Source: CAYYJM01 sp964471755
Lineage (GTDB): Bacteria; Planctomycetota; Planctomycetia; Gemmatales; Gemmataceae
Assembly: GCA_964471755.1 (NCBI GenBank)
Contig: CAYYJM010000154.1
Location: 1-15,035 of the forward strand
Reading direction: 5' to 3'
Length of the DNA: 15,035 nt
Below are positions 1 to 9,957 of this stretch, in pieces. The notes below the pieces were generated by a model, which ran no database searches, was not told the DNA's origin, and saw only the letters and a program-made list of their open reading frames with translations. Position 1 is the first letter of the stretch, and each line of letters starts with the position of its first letter. Position numbers and translations under genes: made by a program.

Positions 1-26
1 CCGGATCCGGAGGGGGAGATCTTTCT

Positions 27-146
27 CCCCTCTCCCTCGGTACTCCGGGGGAGAGGGGGCGGGGGTGAGGGGGTGTCTGCCTTCACGGACCAGGCCAGCA
101 CCCCCTCACCCCAACCCCTCTCCCCCGGAGTACCAGGGGAGAGGGG
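27..146. repeat. Nested inverted repeat (REPIN-like doublet) upstream of the carotenoid operon
   Basis: Two arms, 27-75 and 99-146, are near-perfect reverse complements separated by 23 bases. Each arm contains its own hairpin: CCCCTCTCCC pairs with GGGAGAGGGG across a short loop holding GGTACTCC or GGAGTACC. The arms differ by only a few bases. This is a palindrome of palindromes, as in REP doublets. It ends 27 bases before the desaturase start, so it lies in the leader or promoter of that operon and could form a strong RNA structure. No transposase is nearby. A large terminator for an upstream gene is an alternative reading. Confidence 0.85.
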
Positions 147-173
147 CTTCTCTGAGCCAGGAGATCGCGTTCG

Positions 174-1706
174 ATGAAGCACCCCGGGACGGGCCGGATC
201 ATCGTCATCGGCGGCGGCCTCGGCGGCCTGGCCGCTGCCTGCACCCTGGCGGCGCGAGGCCACGGCGTCACCCTCTTTGACAAAAACCCCTGGCTCGGCG
301 GAAAGGCAGCCGTCCTGCACCAGAATGGCTTCCGCTTCGACATGGGACCGACCATCTTGACGCTGCCATCGGTGCTACGGCGTGTCTTCGCCGAGGCGGG
401 ACGAAAGCTCGAAGATCACGTCCCGATGGTCCGCCTCGATCCGCAGTGGCGTTGCTTCTACAGCGACGGCTCCGTCCTCGACCTGGTCGAGAACGTCGAG
501 CAGATGAAACAGGCTCTGCGCGATTACAGCCCCCAGACGAACTCGGACGAGGGCTATGAGAAGTTCCTCGCCTTCGCTCGACGGCTCCACACCATCTCGG
601 ATCGCTTCTACTTCTGGCGCTCGATCGGCTCGATCTGGGACATGATGAACTGGCGCAGCCTGTTCCAGCCGGCGATGCTCGCCGACGTGCTGGCCATGCG
701 CATGGGCAGCACCGTGGGCGAGTGCGTCCGGTCGCACGTCTCCGATCGGCGCGTCGCGCAGATGCTCGACCACTTCACGCAGTACGTCGGCTCGTGTCCG
801 GACTCGTCTCCAGCGGTGCTGTGCGGCATCGCCCACATGCAGACCGATGAGGGCATCTGGTATCCGAAGGGAGGCACCGGAGCCGTGCCGCAGGCGCTGC
901 TCAAGCTGGCGGGCGAGCTGGGCGTCGAGATTCACGCCGGCACCGGCATCCGGCGCATCCTGCTCGACGATCGCGGTGCGGTCGCCGGCGTCGAGACGGA
1001 AGCCGGCGAGACGGTCGAGGCGGCCGCGGTCGTCTCGAACTGCGACAGCGTCCGGACCCACCGCGACCTGCTCGCCGGAAGCAAGGCGGCACGGTCGTTC
1101 GAGAAGCGGCGAAAGTACGAACCGGCCTGCTCGGGCGTGGTTTTCTACCTTGGCCTGAACCGGGCCTATGAACATCTGCTGCATCACAACTTCGTCTTCT
1201 CGAAAGATCCGGAGGTCGAGTTCGAGGAGATCTACCAGGAGGGCGAACCGGCCCGCGATCCGACGGCCTATGTCTGTGCCCCGGCACGCACCGAGCCCGA
1301 GGTCGCACCGCCGGGAGGCGAGGCTCTTTACATCCTGGTCCACACGCCGTATCTTCGGCCCCATCACGACTGGAACACACTACTTCCGGAGTATCGCCGG
1401 ACGATCTTCCAGAAGCTGGCGGCCACGGCCGGGATGAAGGACCTGGAGAGCCGAATCGTCTGCGAAAGCGTTCTGACGCCGCAGGACATCCACGAGCGCT
1501 ACCACGTCCTCGACGGCGCGATCTACGGCCTGGCGAGTCATGGCCGCTATTTCGGGGCGTTCAAGCCGGGCAACCGCAGCCCCGATGTACCGGGTCTCTA
1601 CCTCGCCGGCGGAGCGGCCCATCCGGGACCGGGCATGCCGATGGTCCTGATGTCCGGCTGGATCGCTGCCGACACCCTGGATCAGGATCGCGTGGTGGCT
1701 CGGTAA
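174..1706 (+). CDS. CrtI/CrtN/CrtP-type carotenoid desaturase or oxidase (FAD-dependent)
   Basis: A 510-residue FAD-dependent amine-oxidase-fold enzyme of the phytoene desaturase family, the usual length for that family. The N-terminus carries the dinucleotide-binding GGGLGG at residues 13-18, followed by an acidic residue ending the second strand (LFDKN) and the GGKA segment. The C-terminal FAD signature is at about 474-498 (GLYLAGGAAHPGPGMP then SGW), close to the family pattern LYLVGxxTHPGxGxP. Family members desaturate or oxidise C30 or C40 carotenoids at the membrane. The acyltransferase and CrtQ-like glycosyltransferase immediately downstream favour a CrtN/CrtP role in making an oxidised C30 carotenoid, but substrate and reaction cannot be read from sequence alone. 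The ATG at 174 is preceded by AGGAG at 159-163. The next gene starts 16 bases after the stop. Confidence 0.9.
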   Translation: MKHPGTGRIIVIGGGLGGLAAACTLAARGHGVTLFDKNPWLGGKAAVLHQNGFRFDMGPTILTLPSVLRRVFAEAGRKLEDHVPMVRLDPQWRCFYSDGSVLDLVENVEQMKQALRDYSPQTNSDEGYEKFLAFARRLHTISDRFYFWRSIGSIWDMMNWRSLFQPAMLADVLAMRMGSTVGECVRSHVSDRRVAQMLDHFTQYVGSCPDSSPAVLCGIAHMQTDEGIWYPKGGTGAVPQALLKLAGELGVEIHAGTGIRRILLDDRGAVAGVETEAGETVEAAAVVSNCDSVRTHRDLLAGSKAARSFEKRRKYEPACSGVVFYLGLNRAYEHLLHHNFVFSKDPEVEFEEIYQEGEPARDPTAYVCAPARTEPEVAPPGGEALYILVHTPYLRPHHDWNTLLPEYRRTIFQKLAATAGMKDLESRIVCESVLTPQDIHERYHVLDGAIYGLASHGRYFGAFKPGNRSPDVPGLYLAGGAAHPGPGMPMVLMSGWIAADTLDQDRVVAR

Positions 1707-1722
1707 TCGAGAGAAGGTCGCG

Positions 1723-2511
1723 ATGTCCACACCGCAACTACCGCAGCGATCGTACTTCTACTGGAGCTGGTTCCTCTGGTACGTTCGTCGCTACCTGCGC
1801 AAGAATTTCCACGCCGTCCGCCTGTCGCGCGGCTCCTCGGTGACTGACCTGGCCGGCCAGCCGCTCCTGATCGTGGCGAATCACCCGTCCTGGTGGGATC
1901 CGCTCGTCTGCGCGCAGTTGACCACGCTCTTTCCCCGGCGAATCAGCTACGCTCCATTCGATGCCGAGGCCCTGAAGAAGTATCCGATCTTCCCGAAGCT
2001 CGGCTTCTATCCGATCGAAGCGGACACGAATCAGGGTGCGATTCAGTTCCTGCGCGTGACGCTCGGCTTGCTGGAGAAGCCGGACAGCGCCGTCTGGATC
2101 ACGGCTCAGGGCCGGTTCGCCGACGTGCGTGAACGACCGGTTCTGCTCAAGCCGGGCGTGGGCCATCTGGCCGCGAAGTTGACCAGCGGCGTCATCCTGC
2201 CGCTGGCCCTGGAGTACACCTACTGGGAAGAACGCTTCCCCGAGGCCCTGGCGCGATTCGGGCCGCCCCTGTTTCTTCGCGAAGGTCGCGACCGATCCGC
2301 CGACGAGTGGACACGGACCATCGCCGCGGCCCTGGAGGCGACCCAGGACGCCCTGCGCGATGACGCCCTGAGCCGCAATCCGGGCCGCTTCGATACGCTC
2401 CTCGGCGGCAGCGTCGGCATCGGCGGTCTGTACGACTGGTTTCGTCGCGGCACGGCCTGGTTTCGCGGCGAACGCTTCGGCGCGGGCCACGGCAAGGAGA
2501 ACACGAAGTGA
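1723..2511 (+). CDS. PlsC-type lysophospholipid acyltransferase family protein
   Basis: A 262-residue glycerolipid acyltransferase-like protein. The catalytic HX4D motif is plain: H54-P-S-W-W-D59 within LLIVANHPSWWDPLV. The substrate-binding motif normally written FPEG is TAQG at residues 127-130, followed by RFADVRERP, so the usual glutamate is glutamine. The N-terminus is aromatic and basic (YFYWSWFLWYVRRYLRK), which suits membrane association. The start at 1723 has GAGAAGG at 1711-1717, and the end overlaps the glycosyltransferase start by four bases (GTGA), so the three genes are probably co-translated. Known relatives move acyl chains to lysophosphatidate. Between a carotenoid oxidase and a CrtQ-like enzyme, acylation of a glycosyl-carotenoid is an attractive inference. 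Ordinary phospholipid synthesis is the alternative. Confidence 0.88.
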   Translation: MSTPQLPQRSYFYWSWFLWYVRRYLRKNFHAVRLSRGSSVTDLAGQPLLIVANHPSWWDPLVCAQLTTLFPRRISYAPFDAEALKKYPIFPKLGFYPIEADTNQGAIQFLRVTLGLLEKPDSAVWITAQGRFADVRERPVLLKPGVGHLAAKLTSGVILPLALEYTYWEERFPEALARFGPPLFLREGRDRSADEWTRTIAAALEATQDALRDDALSRNPGRFDTLLGGSVGIGGLYDWFRRGTAWFRGERFGAGHGKENTK

Positions 2512-3722
2512 TCGGCTGGATTCTCGCCAGCCTTGCCCTGGTCTTCGCCGCCCTGCCGGCGTTCGTCTTTCTGCGCAATCTGCGATGGTACACGACGCCG
2601 GCTCTTCATTTAGCCGCCGGCTTGCCGGCGGTCTGCGCTGCGAAATACCCGCCGGCAAGCCGGCGGCTAAATGAAGAACCCTCCGTCTCCCTCCTCATCC
2701 CCGCCCGCAACGAGGAAGGGGCGATCGCCGCCGCTGTCGAGGCAGCCCTGGCCAGCCAGGGTATCGACCTGGAGGTGATCGTCCTCGACGATCATTCCGA
2801 GGATCGCACGGCCGAGATCGTCCGGGCAATCGCCGCTCGAGATGGCCGCGTTCGGCTGGAGTCGGCCCCGCCCCTGCCGGCCGGCTGGTGTGGCAAGCAG
2901 CACGCCTGCTGGGTGCTGGCCCAGTTGGCGACGAAGCCCCTGCTGCTGTTCCAGGACGCCGACGTTCGCCTCGCCCCGGATGGCGTCGCTCGCCTGGTCG
3001 CCTGCCTGCACGAACTGGACACGGACCTCCTCAGCGGCGTCCCCTGTCAGGAGACGGGCACGTTCCTGGAGGTGCTGCTCATTCCGCTGATTCACTGGGT
3101 TCTGCTCGGCTTTCTGCCGATGGACCGGATGCGAGCCAGTCGGCATCCGGCGTACGCGGCCGGCTGCGGTCAACTCTTCCTGGCCCGGCGAGAGAGCTAC
3201 GCGAAGATGGGCGGCCATGCTGTCATTCGATCGTCACTGCACGATGGCATCACCCTGCCGCGAGCCTTCCGCAGTGCTGGTCTGCACACCGACCTTTGCG
3301 ATGCGACCGAGGTGGCTCGCTGTCGAATGTATCGCAGTGCGGCCGAGGTGTGGAACGGCCTGACGAGAAACGCCACCGAGGGGCTCGCACGGCCGGTGCT
3401 GCTGCCGATCGTGACGCTGCTGTTCCTGTTCGGCCAGGTTCTGCCGCTGGTGCTGCTGGCGACGGCTGGCCTGTGGGACTGGCCCGTGATCGTCCTGGCG
3501 GGGCTGGCGACGTTGCTCTTGTATCTCCCACGATGGATCGGTATCAGCCGCTTTCGGCAGCCGGTCCTGGGGGCCGTGCTGCATCCGGTCGGCGTGGTGC
3601 TGCTGCTGGTGATGCAGTGGTACGCGCTTGGACGTGCCACCCTGGGCAGGCCCTCGGCCTGGAAGGGCCGGCGCTATCAACCCGTCCACGAACCCGGCGG
3701 CCACGCCAACCCTGCACCCTGA
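2508..3722 (+). CDS. CrtQ-like family 2 glycosyltransferase with in-frame repeat insertion
   Basis: A 404-residue membrane glycosyltransferase of the GT-A family 2 type. After an N-terminal hydrophobic segment (about 2-22), the nucleotide-sugar fold starts at VSLLIPARNEE (about 60-70). It continues with VLDDHSED, PAGWCGKQHACW, the metal-binding DAD at 150-152 and a possible catalytic acid D246 in LHDGITLP. Two or three membrane helices follow at about 295-390, then WKGRRYQP. The GWxGK segment and helix layout resemble CrtQ, the diaponeurosporenoate glucosyltransferase, and also HpnB-like enzymes; gene context favours CrtQ. The start is GTG at 2508, inside the previous stop, with AAGGAG at 2494-2499. 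Residues about 32-58 are encoded by an inserted palindromic repeat lying between the membrane anchor and the catalytic domain. The protein is otherwise intact and probably active. Confidence 0.87.
   Translation: MIGWILASLALVFAALPAFVFLRNLRWYTTPALHLAAGLPAVCAAKYPPASRRLNEEPSVSLLIPARNEEGAIAAAVEAALASQGIDLEVIVLDDHSEDRTAEIVRAIAARDGRVRLESAPPLPAGWCGKQHACWVLAQLATKPLLLFQDADVRLAPDGVARLVACLHELDTDLLSGVPCQETGTFLEVLLIPLIHWVLLGFLPMDRMRASRHPAYAAGCGQLFLARRESYAKMGGHAVIRSSLHDGITLPRAFRSAGLHTDLCDATEVARCRMYRSAAEVWNGLTRNATEGLARPVLLPIVTLLFLFGQVLPLVLLATAGLWDWPVIVLAGLATLLLYLPRWIGISRFRQPVLGAVLHPVGVVLLLVMQWYALGRATLGRPSAWKGRRYQPVHEPGGHANPAP
2600..2680. repeat. 81-bp palindromic element inserted inside the glycosyltransferase gene
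   Basis: Arms 2600-2631 and 2649-2680 are reverse complements at 31 of 32 positions, separated by 17 bases. Each arm contains a smaller palindrome, CCGCCGGC-TT-GCCGGCGG, next to TTCATTTAG on the outer side. The unit is 81 bp, a multiple of three, and is read through as LHLAAGLPAV...PPASRRLNEEP. It lies where family 2 enzymes normally have a short linker before the first beta strand. No clear target duplication flanks it. Confidence 0.9.
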
Positions 3723-3759
3723 AACCTCCTCCTGAAGACCGGGCGGCCTGGCCCCATCT

Positions 3760-3772
3760 CCTCCTGTGGAGG
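3760..3772 (+). promoter_or_regulatory. Ribosome-binding site in a small hairpin, sets the start at 3780
   Basis: CCTCC-TGT-GGAGG forms a five-base-pair stem with a three-base loop whose right arm is the Shine-Dalgarno GGAGG (3768-3772). The spacing to the ATG at 3780 is seven bases, which is ideal, so that ATG is preferred over a TTG at 3774 or an ATG at 3786. Sequestration of the ribosome-binding site by its own complement could limit translation. The stem is short, so this is only a possibility. Confidence 0.45.
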
Positions 3773-3779
3773 TTTGAGG

Positions 3780-5372
3780 ATGATCATGCTCCGCCGCTTG
3801 TTCGCGCTGGCCCTCGTACTTGGCTGCCTGATACCGAGCCTGGCCTCGGCTCAGAAGCACGCTCCGCTGGAGCCTCCGTTGCCAATCCCGGCCGTGGTTC
3901 ACTGGCAGCAGTGGAACGACCAGCTGGTGCCCGTCCTGGCCGCCGCTGCGGTTCCGCTGCCCGACCCGATTCTGATGCCGGAGGAGTGTGTCCCCGCCCA
4001 GGTGGCGATGCCCGCGATGTCGCCGATGCTGGCGAACGTGCCCGTCTCGGTTCGCAAGCAGCTCGTCGGCTGTCTACTGTTCGGCGCGCATCCGCTGATG
4101 TCGCTGGCTCCGCTTGGCAAGGCACTGGATCAACCCTGTGACCATCCAGTGTCACCGACCGTCGTGCGGGTTGGTATCAACTTCACCGAGGGCGTTCTCG
4201 TCGTCACCCAGGTCGAAAGCCCGGCGGGCTCGCCCTGCTGCGCGAAGGAGTGCTGCCAGAAGGAGTGCTGCCCGAAGGGGTGCTGCTCGAAGGGATGTTG
4301 CGCGAAAGAGTGCTGTCCGAAGGAGTGCTGCGCGAAGGAGTGCTGCGCGAAGGAGTGCTGCGCGAAGGAGTCATGCCCGAAGGGGTGCTGCGCGAAGGAG
4401 TCCTGCCCGAAGGAGTGCTGCGCGAAGGAGTCATGCCCGAAGGGGTGCTGCGCGAAGGAGTCCTGCCCGAAGGGATGTTGCGCTGCCGCCTGCTGCTCGA
4501 AGGGATGTTGCGCTGCCGCCTGCTGCCCGAAGGGGTGCTGCTCGAAAGAAAGCTGTCCGGTCGCCTGCTGCCCGAAGGGCTGCTGCGCTAAGGAGTGCTG
4601 CCCGGCCGCCTGCTGTCCGAAGACCTGCTGCCCGGCCGCGTGCTGCCCGGTCGCCTGCTGTCCGGCAACGGGATCGTGTCGGGTGGCCCTCCCCGAGGTA
4701 GACATCACCCGGAGCGTTCTCCAGAACCTGAACAAGCTGCTGGAGGCCGACGACCTGTATGCTCAGGGCGAGAAGCACCTCGACGCTGGCCGCCTGGCCG
4801 ACGCCCTGGACTGCTTCGCTCGCGCTGCTGAATGCTGTCCGGGAAGCCCCTCGTCGCTCATGGCCCAGGCCGCCACGTATCGCGTCTTTGCTCGCATCTA
4901 CCGCGCCAGCAGTGGTGCCGTCGAAGAAGCGGAACCGCGTTCGTCGGCCGAGCCCGAGAAGAAGCCGAGCAAGCGCCACAAGCGAAAGAAGCAGCCCCGC
5001 CGCAAGACGACCCGGATCGAAACGGTGATCAACGGCATCGCCCTGAAACCGAGCGCTGACGAGGGTTCGATCCAGCTGGCCGTGCCGGTGGTGCCGCTCA
5101 CCTTGAAGATCGAGGAGCAGACGCCGCCGCCGGATCGGGTCGGCGGCACAGAGGAAGCCGAGGAGCCGTCCTGGTTTCTGCCCTGGCACGAGGATTGGAC
5201 CGGCCCCGGTAAGACAGCGAGCCTGCTGCAATCGCTGCTGGAGGGAGTCTGCCTCGACGCTGCTCAGGGCTTGATGGGCTGGCGTTATCAGGCGCAGATC
5301 GATCTCGGGCCCACGATCTGGCGCATCCACGGCGATGCTCATTCCGTCAGCGTATCGCTGCAAGTGCGCTGA
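3780..5372 (+). CDS. Secreted cysteine-rich pentapeptide-repeat protein with TPR-like motif
   Basis: A 530-residue protein I cannot assign to a named family. It opens with a Sec-type signal peptide (MIMLRRLFALALVLGCLIPSLASA, likely cut before QK). Residues 153-296 are a tandem array of 28 pentapeptides plus a partial one, of the form CCxKE, CCxKG, SCPKG, CCAAA or CCPVA, with about 53 cysteines. A helix-pair segment at about 323-357 (DLYAQGEKHLDAGRLADALDCF) looks like one TPR. A very basic stretch lies at about 394-412, followed by a region with no recognised domain. Export plus dense paired cysteines suggests disulfide cross-linking in the envelope or metal binding. Planctomycete walls are known to be protein-rich with much cysteine, but this specific role is inferred. 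It lies 57 bases after the glycosyltransferase and may be co-transcribed with it. Confidence 0.88.
   Translation: MIMLRRLFALALVLGCLIPSLASAQKHAPLEPPLPIPAVVHWQQWNDQLVPVLAAAAVPLPDPILMPEECVPAQVAMPAMSPMLANVPVSVRKQLVGCLLFGAHPLMSLAPLGKALDQPCDHPVSPTVVRVGINFTEGVLVVTQVESPAGSPCCAKECCQKECCPKGCCSKGCCAKECCPKECCAKECCAKECCAKESCPKGCCAKESCPKECCAKESCPKGCCAKESCPKGCCAAACCSKGCCAAACCPKGCCSKESCPVACCPKGCCAKECCPAACCPKTCCPAACCPVACCPATGSCRVALPEVDITRSVLQNLNKLLEADDLYAQGEKHLDAGRLADALDCFARAAECCPGSPSSLMAQAATYRVFARIYRASSGAVEEAEPRSSAEPEKKPSKRHKRKKQPRRKTTRIETVINGIALKPSADEGSIQLAVPVVPLTLKIEEQTPPPDRVGGTEEAEEPSWFLPWHEDWTGPGKTASLLQSLLEGVCLDAAQGLMGWRYQAQIDLGPTIWRIHGDAHSVSVSLQVR
4236..4667 (+). repeat. 15-bp tandem repeat array encoding cysteine pentapeptides
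   Basis: Twenty-eight 15-bp units (4236-4655) plus a 12-bp partial unit, most close to TGCTGCGCGAAGGAG. Higher-order copying is visible: 4356-4415 and 4416-4475 are 60-bp tandem copies differing at one base, and 4476-4505 and 4506-4535 are 30-bp copies differing at two. The unit length is a multiple of three, so gain or loss of units keeps the frame open. The later third of the array (AAA, PVA, PAA spacers) has drifted from the lysine-rich early part. Confidence 0.95.
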
Positions 5373-5388
5373 TCATGAGGCTGTCCGC

Positions 5389-5417
5389 GTCCGAGCGAGG
5401 GCTTTCCTCGCTCGGAC
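5389..5417. terminator. Hairpin terminator between convergent genes
   Basis: A perfect 12-bp stem, GTCCGAGCGAGG (5389-5400) with CCTCGCTCGGAC (5406-5417), closes a five-base loop. It sits in the 50-base gap between the stop of the cysteine-rich gene at 5372 and the stop of the opposite-strand TPR gene at 5423, so it could end both transcripts. On the plus strand only a weak T run (GTGTTT) follows, so termination strength is uncertain. Confidence 0.72.
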
Positions 5418-5422
5418 GTGTT

Positions 5423-6355
5423 TCAGGACGGGAACCGATCACCCGTTTCGCGAATCAGGCCCGTCTTGCGAAGCAGCAACTGATGGACCGCATGGAGCCG
5501 TTCCATGGCTTTCTCAAATCGTTCGACGCAGGCGTCGAGCTGGGAGCGCGGCGTGTCGGGATAGAGCAGCGCCGTCGAAAGCTGCTTCAGGGCCTGTTCG
5601 AGTTCGCGTTCCAGGATCGAGATCATCTGTCGGCCGATTTCCTCCACCTCGCCGGCCGCGTTACGCAGATCGACCAGATACTGACCATGCCGCTCCGGGT
5701 CGATCACCCTGTCGCGGAATTTCTCATCGCGCGACATTTCCGGCTTGACTACCGGGGCGGCAGTCGGCGTCGGCGCTTTGCCACCAGCGAGGGCGGCCTC
5801 GGCGTGGGCCAGGCCGTCGGCGGCCTTTTCCCAGTCGGGCCGGATCTTGAGCGCCTCGCGGTAATATTCGACGGCCTGTCGCCACTGCTGACGTTCGGCA
5901 CACAGATTGCCAAGATTCAGGTGCGCGTCTGCCATGCGCGGGTTGAGCTTGATCGCCTCCCGGTACGCCTGGATGGCCAGGTCGAACTTTCCCTGAAGAC
6001 GGTAGATGACGCCGAGGTTGTAGTAGCCCTCGGTGCGCTGCGGGTCGAGCTGGAGCCCGCGCCGCAGGGCGGCAATGGCATCATCGTACTGCTCGAGAAC
6101 CTTCAGGACGGCTCCCAGGCTGATAAAGCCGGCGGCCCGCAACGGGTCGAGGCGTGTGACCTCGCGAAAGTGATGCGCGGCACTGGTCAACTCGCGGGTC
6201 TGGAAATAGACCGTGGCCAGGCCGTAGTGGATGTCGGGCAGATCGGACTGGAGCCCGAGTGCTTGAAGGTAGGCCTGCTTGGCTCGCGGCCAGTCGCGTT
6301 CGGCAATCGCCTGACGTGCCAGCAGGAGCAACTTTTCAATTTTGGCGACGCTCAT
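5423..6355 (-). CDS. Tetratricopeptide repeat protein
   Basis: A 310-residue protein with about five TPR units between residues 4 and 175, seen from recurring patterns such as GYYNLGVIYRLQGKFDLAI and AHLNLGNLCAERQQWRQAV, each near 34 residues. A proline/alanine linker (about 185-195) is followed by a charged, helical C-terminal half likely to form coiled coil. No signal peptide is seen, so it is probably a cytoplasmic scaffold; its partner is unknown. The start is ATG at 6355 (complement), with GGGAG at complement 6363-6367 and seven bases of spacing. The frame stays open further upstream to 6952, but that stretch would overlap the kinase start and does not look like protein. It is convergent with the cysteine-rich gene and divergent from the kinase. 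Confidence 0.87.
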   Translation of the reverse strand: MSVAKIEKLLLLARQAIAERDWPRAKQAYLQALGLQSDLPDIHYGLATVYFQTRELTSAAHHFREVTRLDPLRAAGFISLGAVLKVLEQYDDAIAALRRGLQLDPQRTEGYYNLGVIYRLQGKFDLAIQAYREAIKLNPRMADAHLNLGNLCAERQQWRQAVEYYREALKIRPDWEKAADGLAHAEAALAGGKAPTPTAAPVVKPEMSRDEKFRDRVIDPERHGQYLVDLRNAAGEVEEIGRQMISILERELEQALKQLSTALLYPDTPRSQLDACVERFEKAMERLHAVHQLLLRKTGLIRETGDRFPS

Positions 6356-6486
6356 GCACGCGCTCCCGGGCAGAAGCCCGCGAGGAGAGAGGAACCGGGA
6401 CTGCGAGCCGGTTCGAGTCTGGAGAGGGGCGATGTCCGCCGGGGCTCCCCGCTCATCTGCGCGGTTGACGACGGAGCTTGAAGAAG

Positions 6487-6516
6487 ATTGTACCCCATCC
6501 CGAGAGGAACCTACAA
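6487..6516 (-). promoter_or_regulatory. Candidate promoter for the TPR gene
   Basis: On the complement, TACAAT (6487-6492) is preceded by TTGTAG (6511-6516) at 18 bases, resembling a sigma70-type promoter. The implied leader to the start at 6355 is about 125 bases and contains the 6392-6414 inverted repeat. This is from pattern only. Confidence 0.4.
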
Positions 6517-6606
6517 GGGACAAACGGCCACCTTCTCGACTTCTTCGGTCCCACAATCGCACCAATCTTTGTGGATTCCCTGATGCGAGGATTCCGTCCC
6601 AAAGGC

Positions 6607-6612
6607 TATAAT
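6607..6612 (+). promoter_or_regulatory. Consensus TATAAT -10 box for the kinase gene
   Basis: A perfect TATAAT lies in GC-rich surroundings about 145 bases before the kinase ATG. No good -35 hexamer is seen at the usual 16-18 base spacing, so it may need an activator. Confidence 0.45.
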
Positions 6613-6757
6613 GCGGCAGTGGTTCTGATATCCCGGAACCGCTCCAGTGGGCGGCACGTCTCGGTTTCTTCCACAAGCATCGGGGACCAGTTCTCCCCAG
6701 GAACCGCGCCGCCCGGTCGAGATCACGCGCGTCAAGGTCGCCGAACGTGGGTGGATC

Positions 6758-9622
<2,865 letters not shown>

Positions 9623-9957
9623 TCGAGTGCGGTGTGGGCGCATCCCCGAAGTTACGGCCAAAACGTAGGGTGGGCAGGAGCGCCACCGACGCCTAATCGT
9701 TTCGGAAGACCGTCACAGCGCAGGCCCACCGATTCTCCGACGGGAGCGCAGCGACACCGATCCTGATCATTCGCAGATTTTGAGCTGGTGTAACGTGTGG
9801 TTCCTTCTCGTATCTTGCAGGAAATGACATGGCTGCGTCATCACCGCCGAAAGGCCTTGAATCGGTCAATCGAGTACACGGCATTCAGAAAACCGCTAGA
9901 AACGAATGCTCCAGGGTGGCCGAAATCTGCGAAAGTTCAGATCCTGGAGCTTCTGCC
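9623..9957. other. Intergenic region between kinase and serine hydrolase
   Basis: 335 bases with no supported gene. GTAGGGTGGGC at 9666-9676 and GCCCACC at 9724-9730 form a weak inverted pair resembling a fragment of a GTAGGGTGGGC-type intergenic repeat common in bacteria. Bases 9770-9830 are relatively AT-rich and probably hold the hydrolase promoter, but no well-spaced -35/-10 pair stands out. A short open frame through 9797-10003 has no convincing start context and was not called. Confidence 0.5.

Larger units (their letters stand above)
6356..6757. other. Divergent intergenic region between the TPR and kinase genes
   Basis: About 400 bases with no convincing gene, more AT-rich around 6480-6615 than its surroundings. 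It holds promoter-like boxes in both directions (listed separately) and a 7-bp inverted repeat GAACCGG/CCGGTTC at 6392-6398 and 6408-6414. A second, weaker inverted repeat GGTTC/GAACC is at 6621-6625 and 6636-6640, just downstream of the TATAAT box. Either could be an operator or leader structure; nothing identifies the regulator. Confidence 0.6.

Noticed and set aside
4236..4667. CRISPR array
   Set aside because: The repeats are contiguous 15-bp coding units without unique spacers.
4114..5363. Long open frames in the other frames and on the complement across the cysteine array and its 3' side
   Set aside because: A 15-bp repeat keeps every frame open if one unit lacks stops. The alternative products are low-complexity (Arg/Ala or Gln/His/Phe rich), while the called frame has a signal peptide, a good Shine-Dalgarno and a structured C-terminus.
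6392..6425. Possible tRNA suggested by GGTTCGAGTC
   Set aside because: Only a T-arm-like string is present; no acceptor stem, anticodon arm or D arm can be formed around it.
9666..9730. GTAGGGTGGGC...GCCCACC as an intact repeat element
   Set aside because: Only seven bases pair and the middle is not palindromic; at most a degraded remnant, so noted only within the intergenic entry.
9829..9957. N-terminal extension of the serine hydrolase from 9829
   Set aside because: It would place 43 residues before a twin-arginine signal; the ATG at 9958 has GGAG eight bases upstream.
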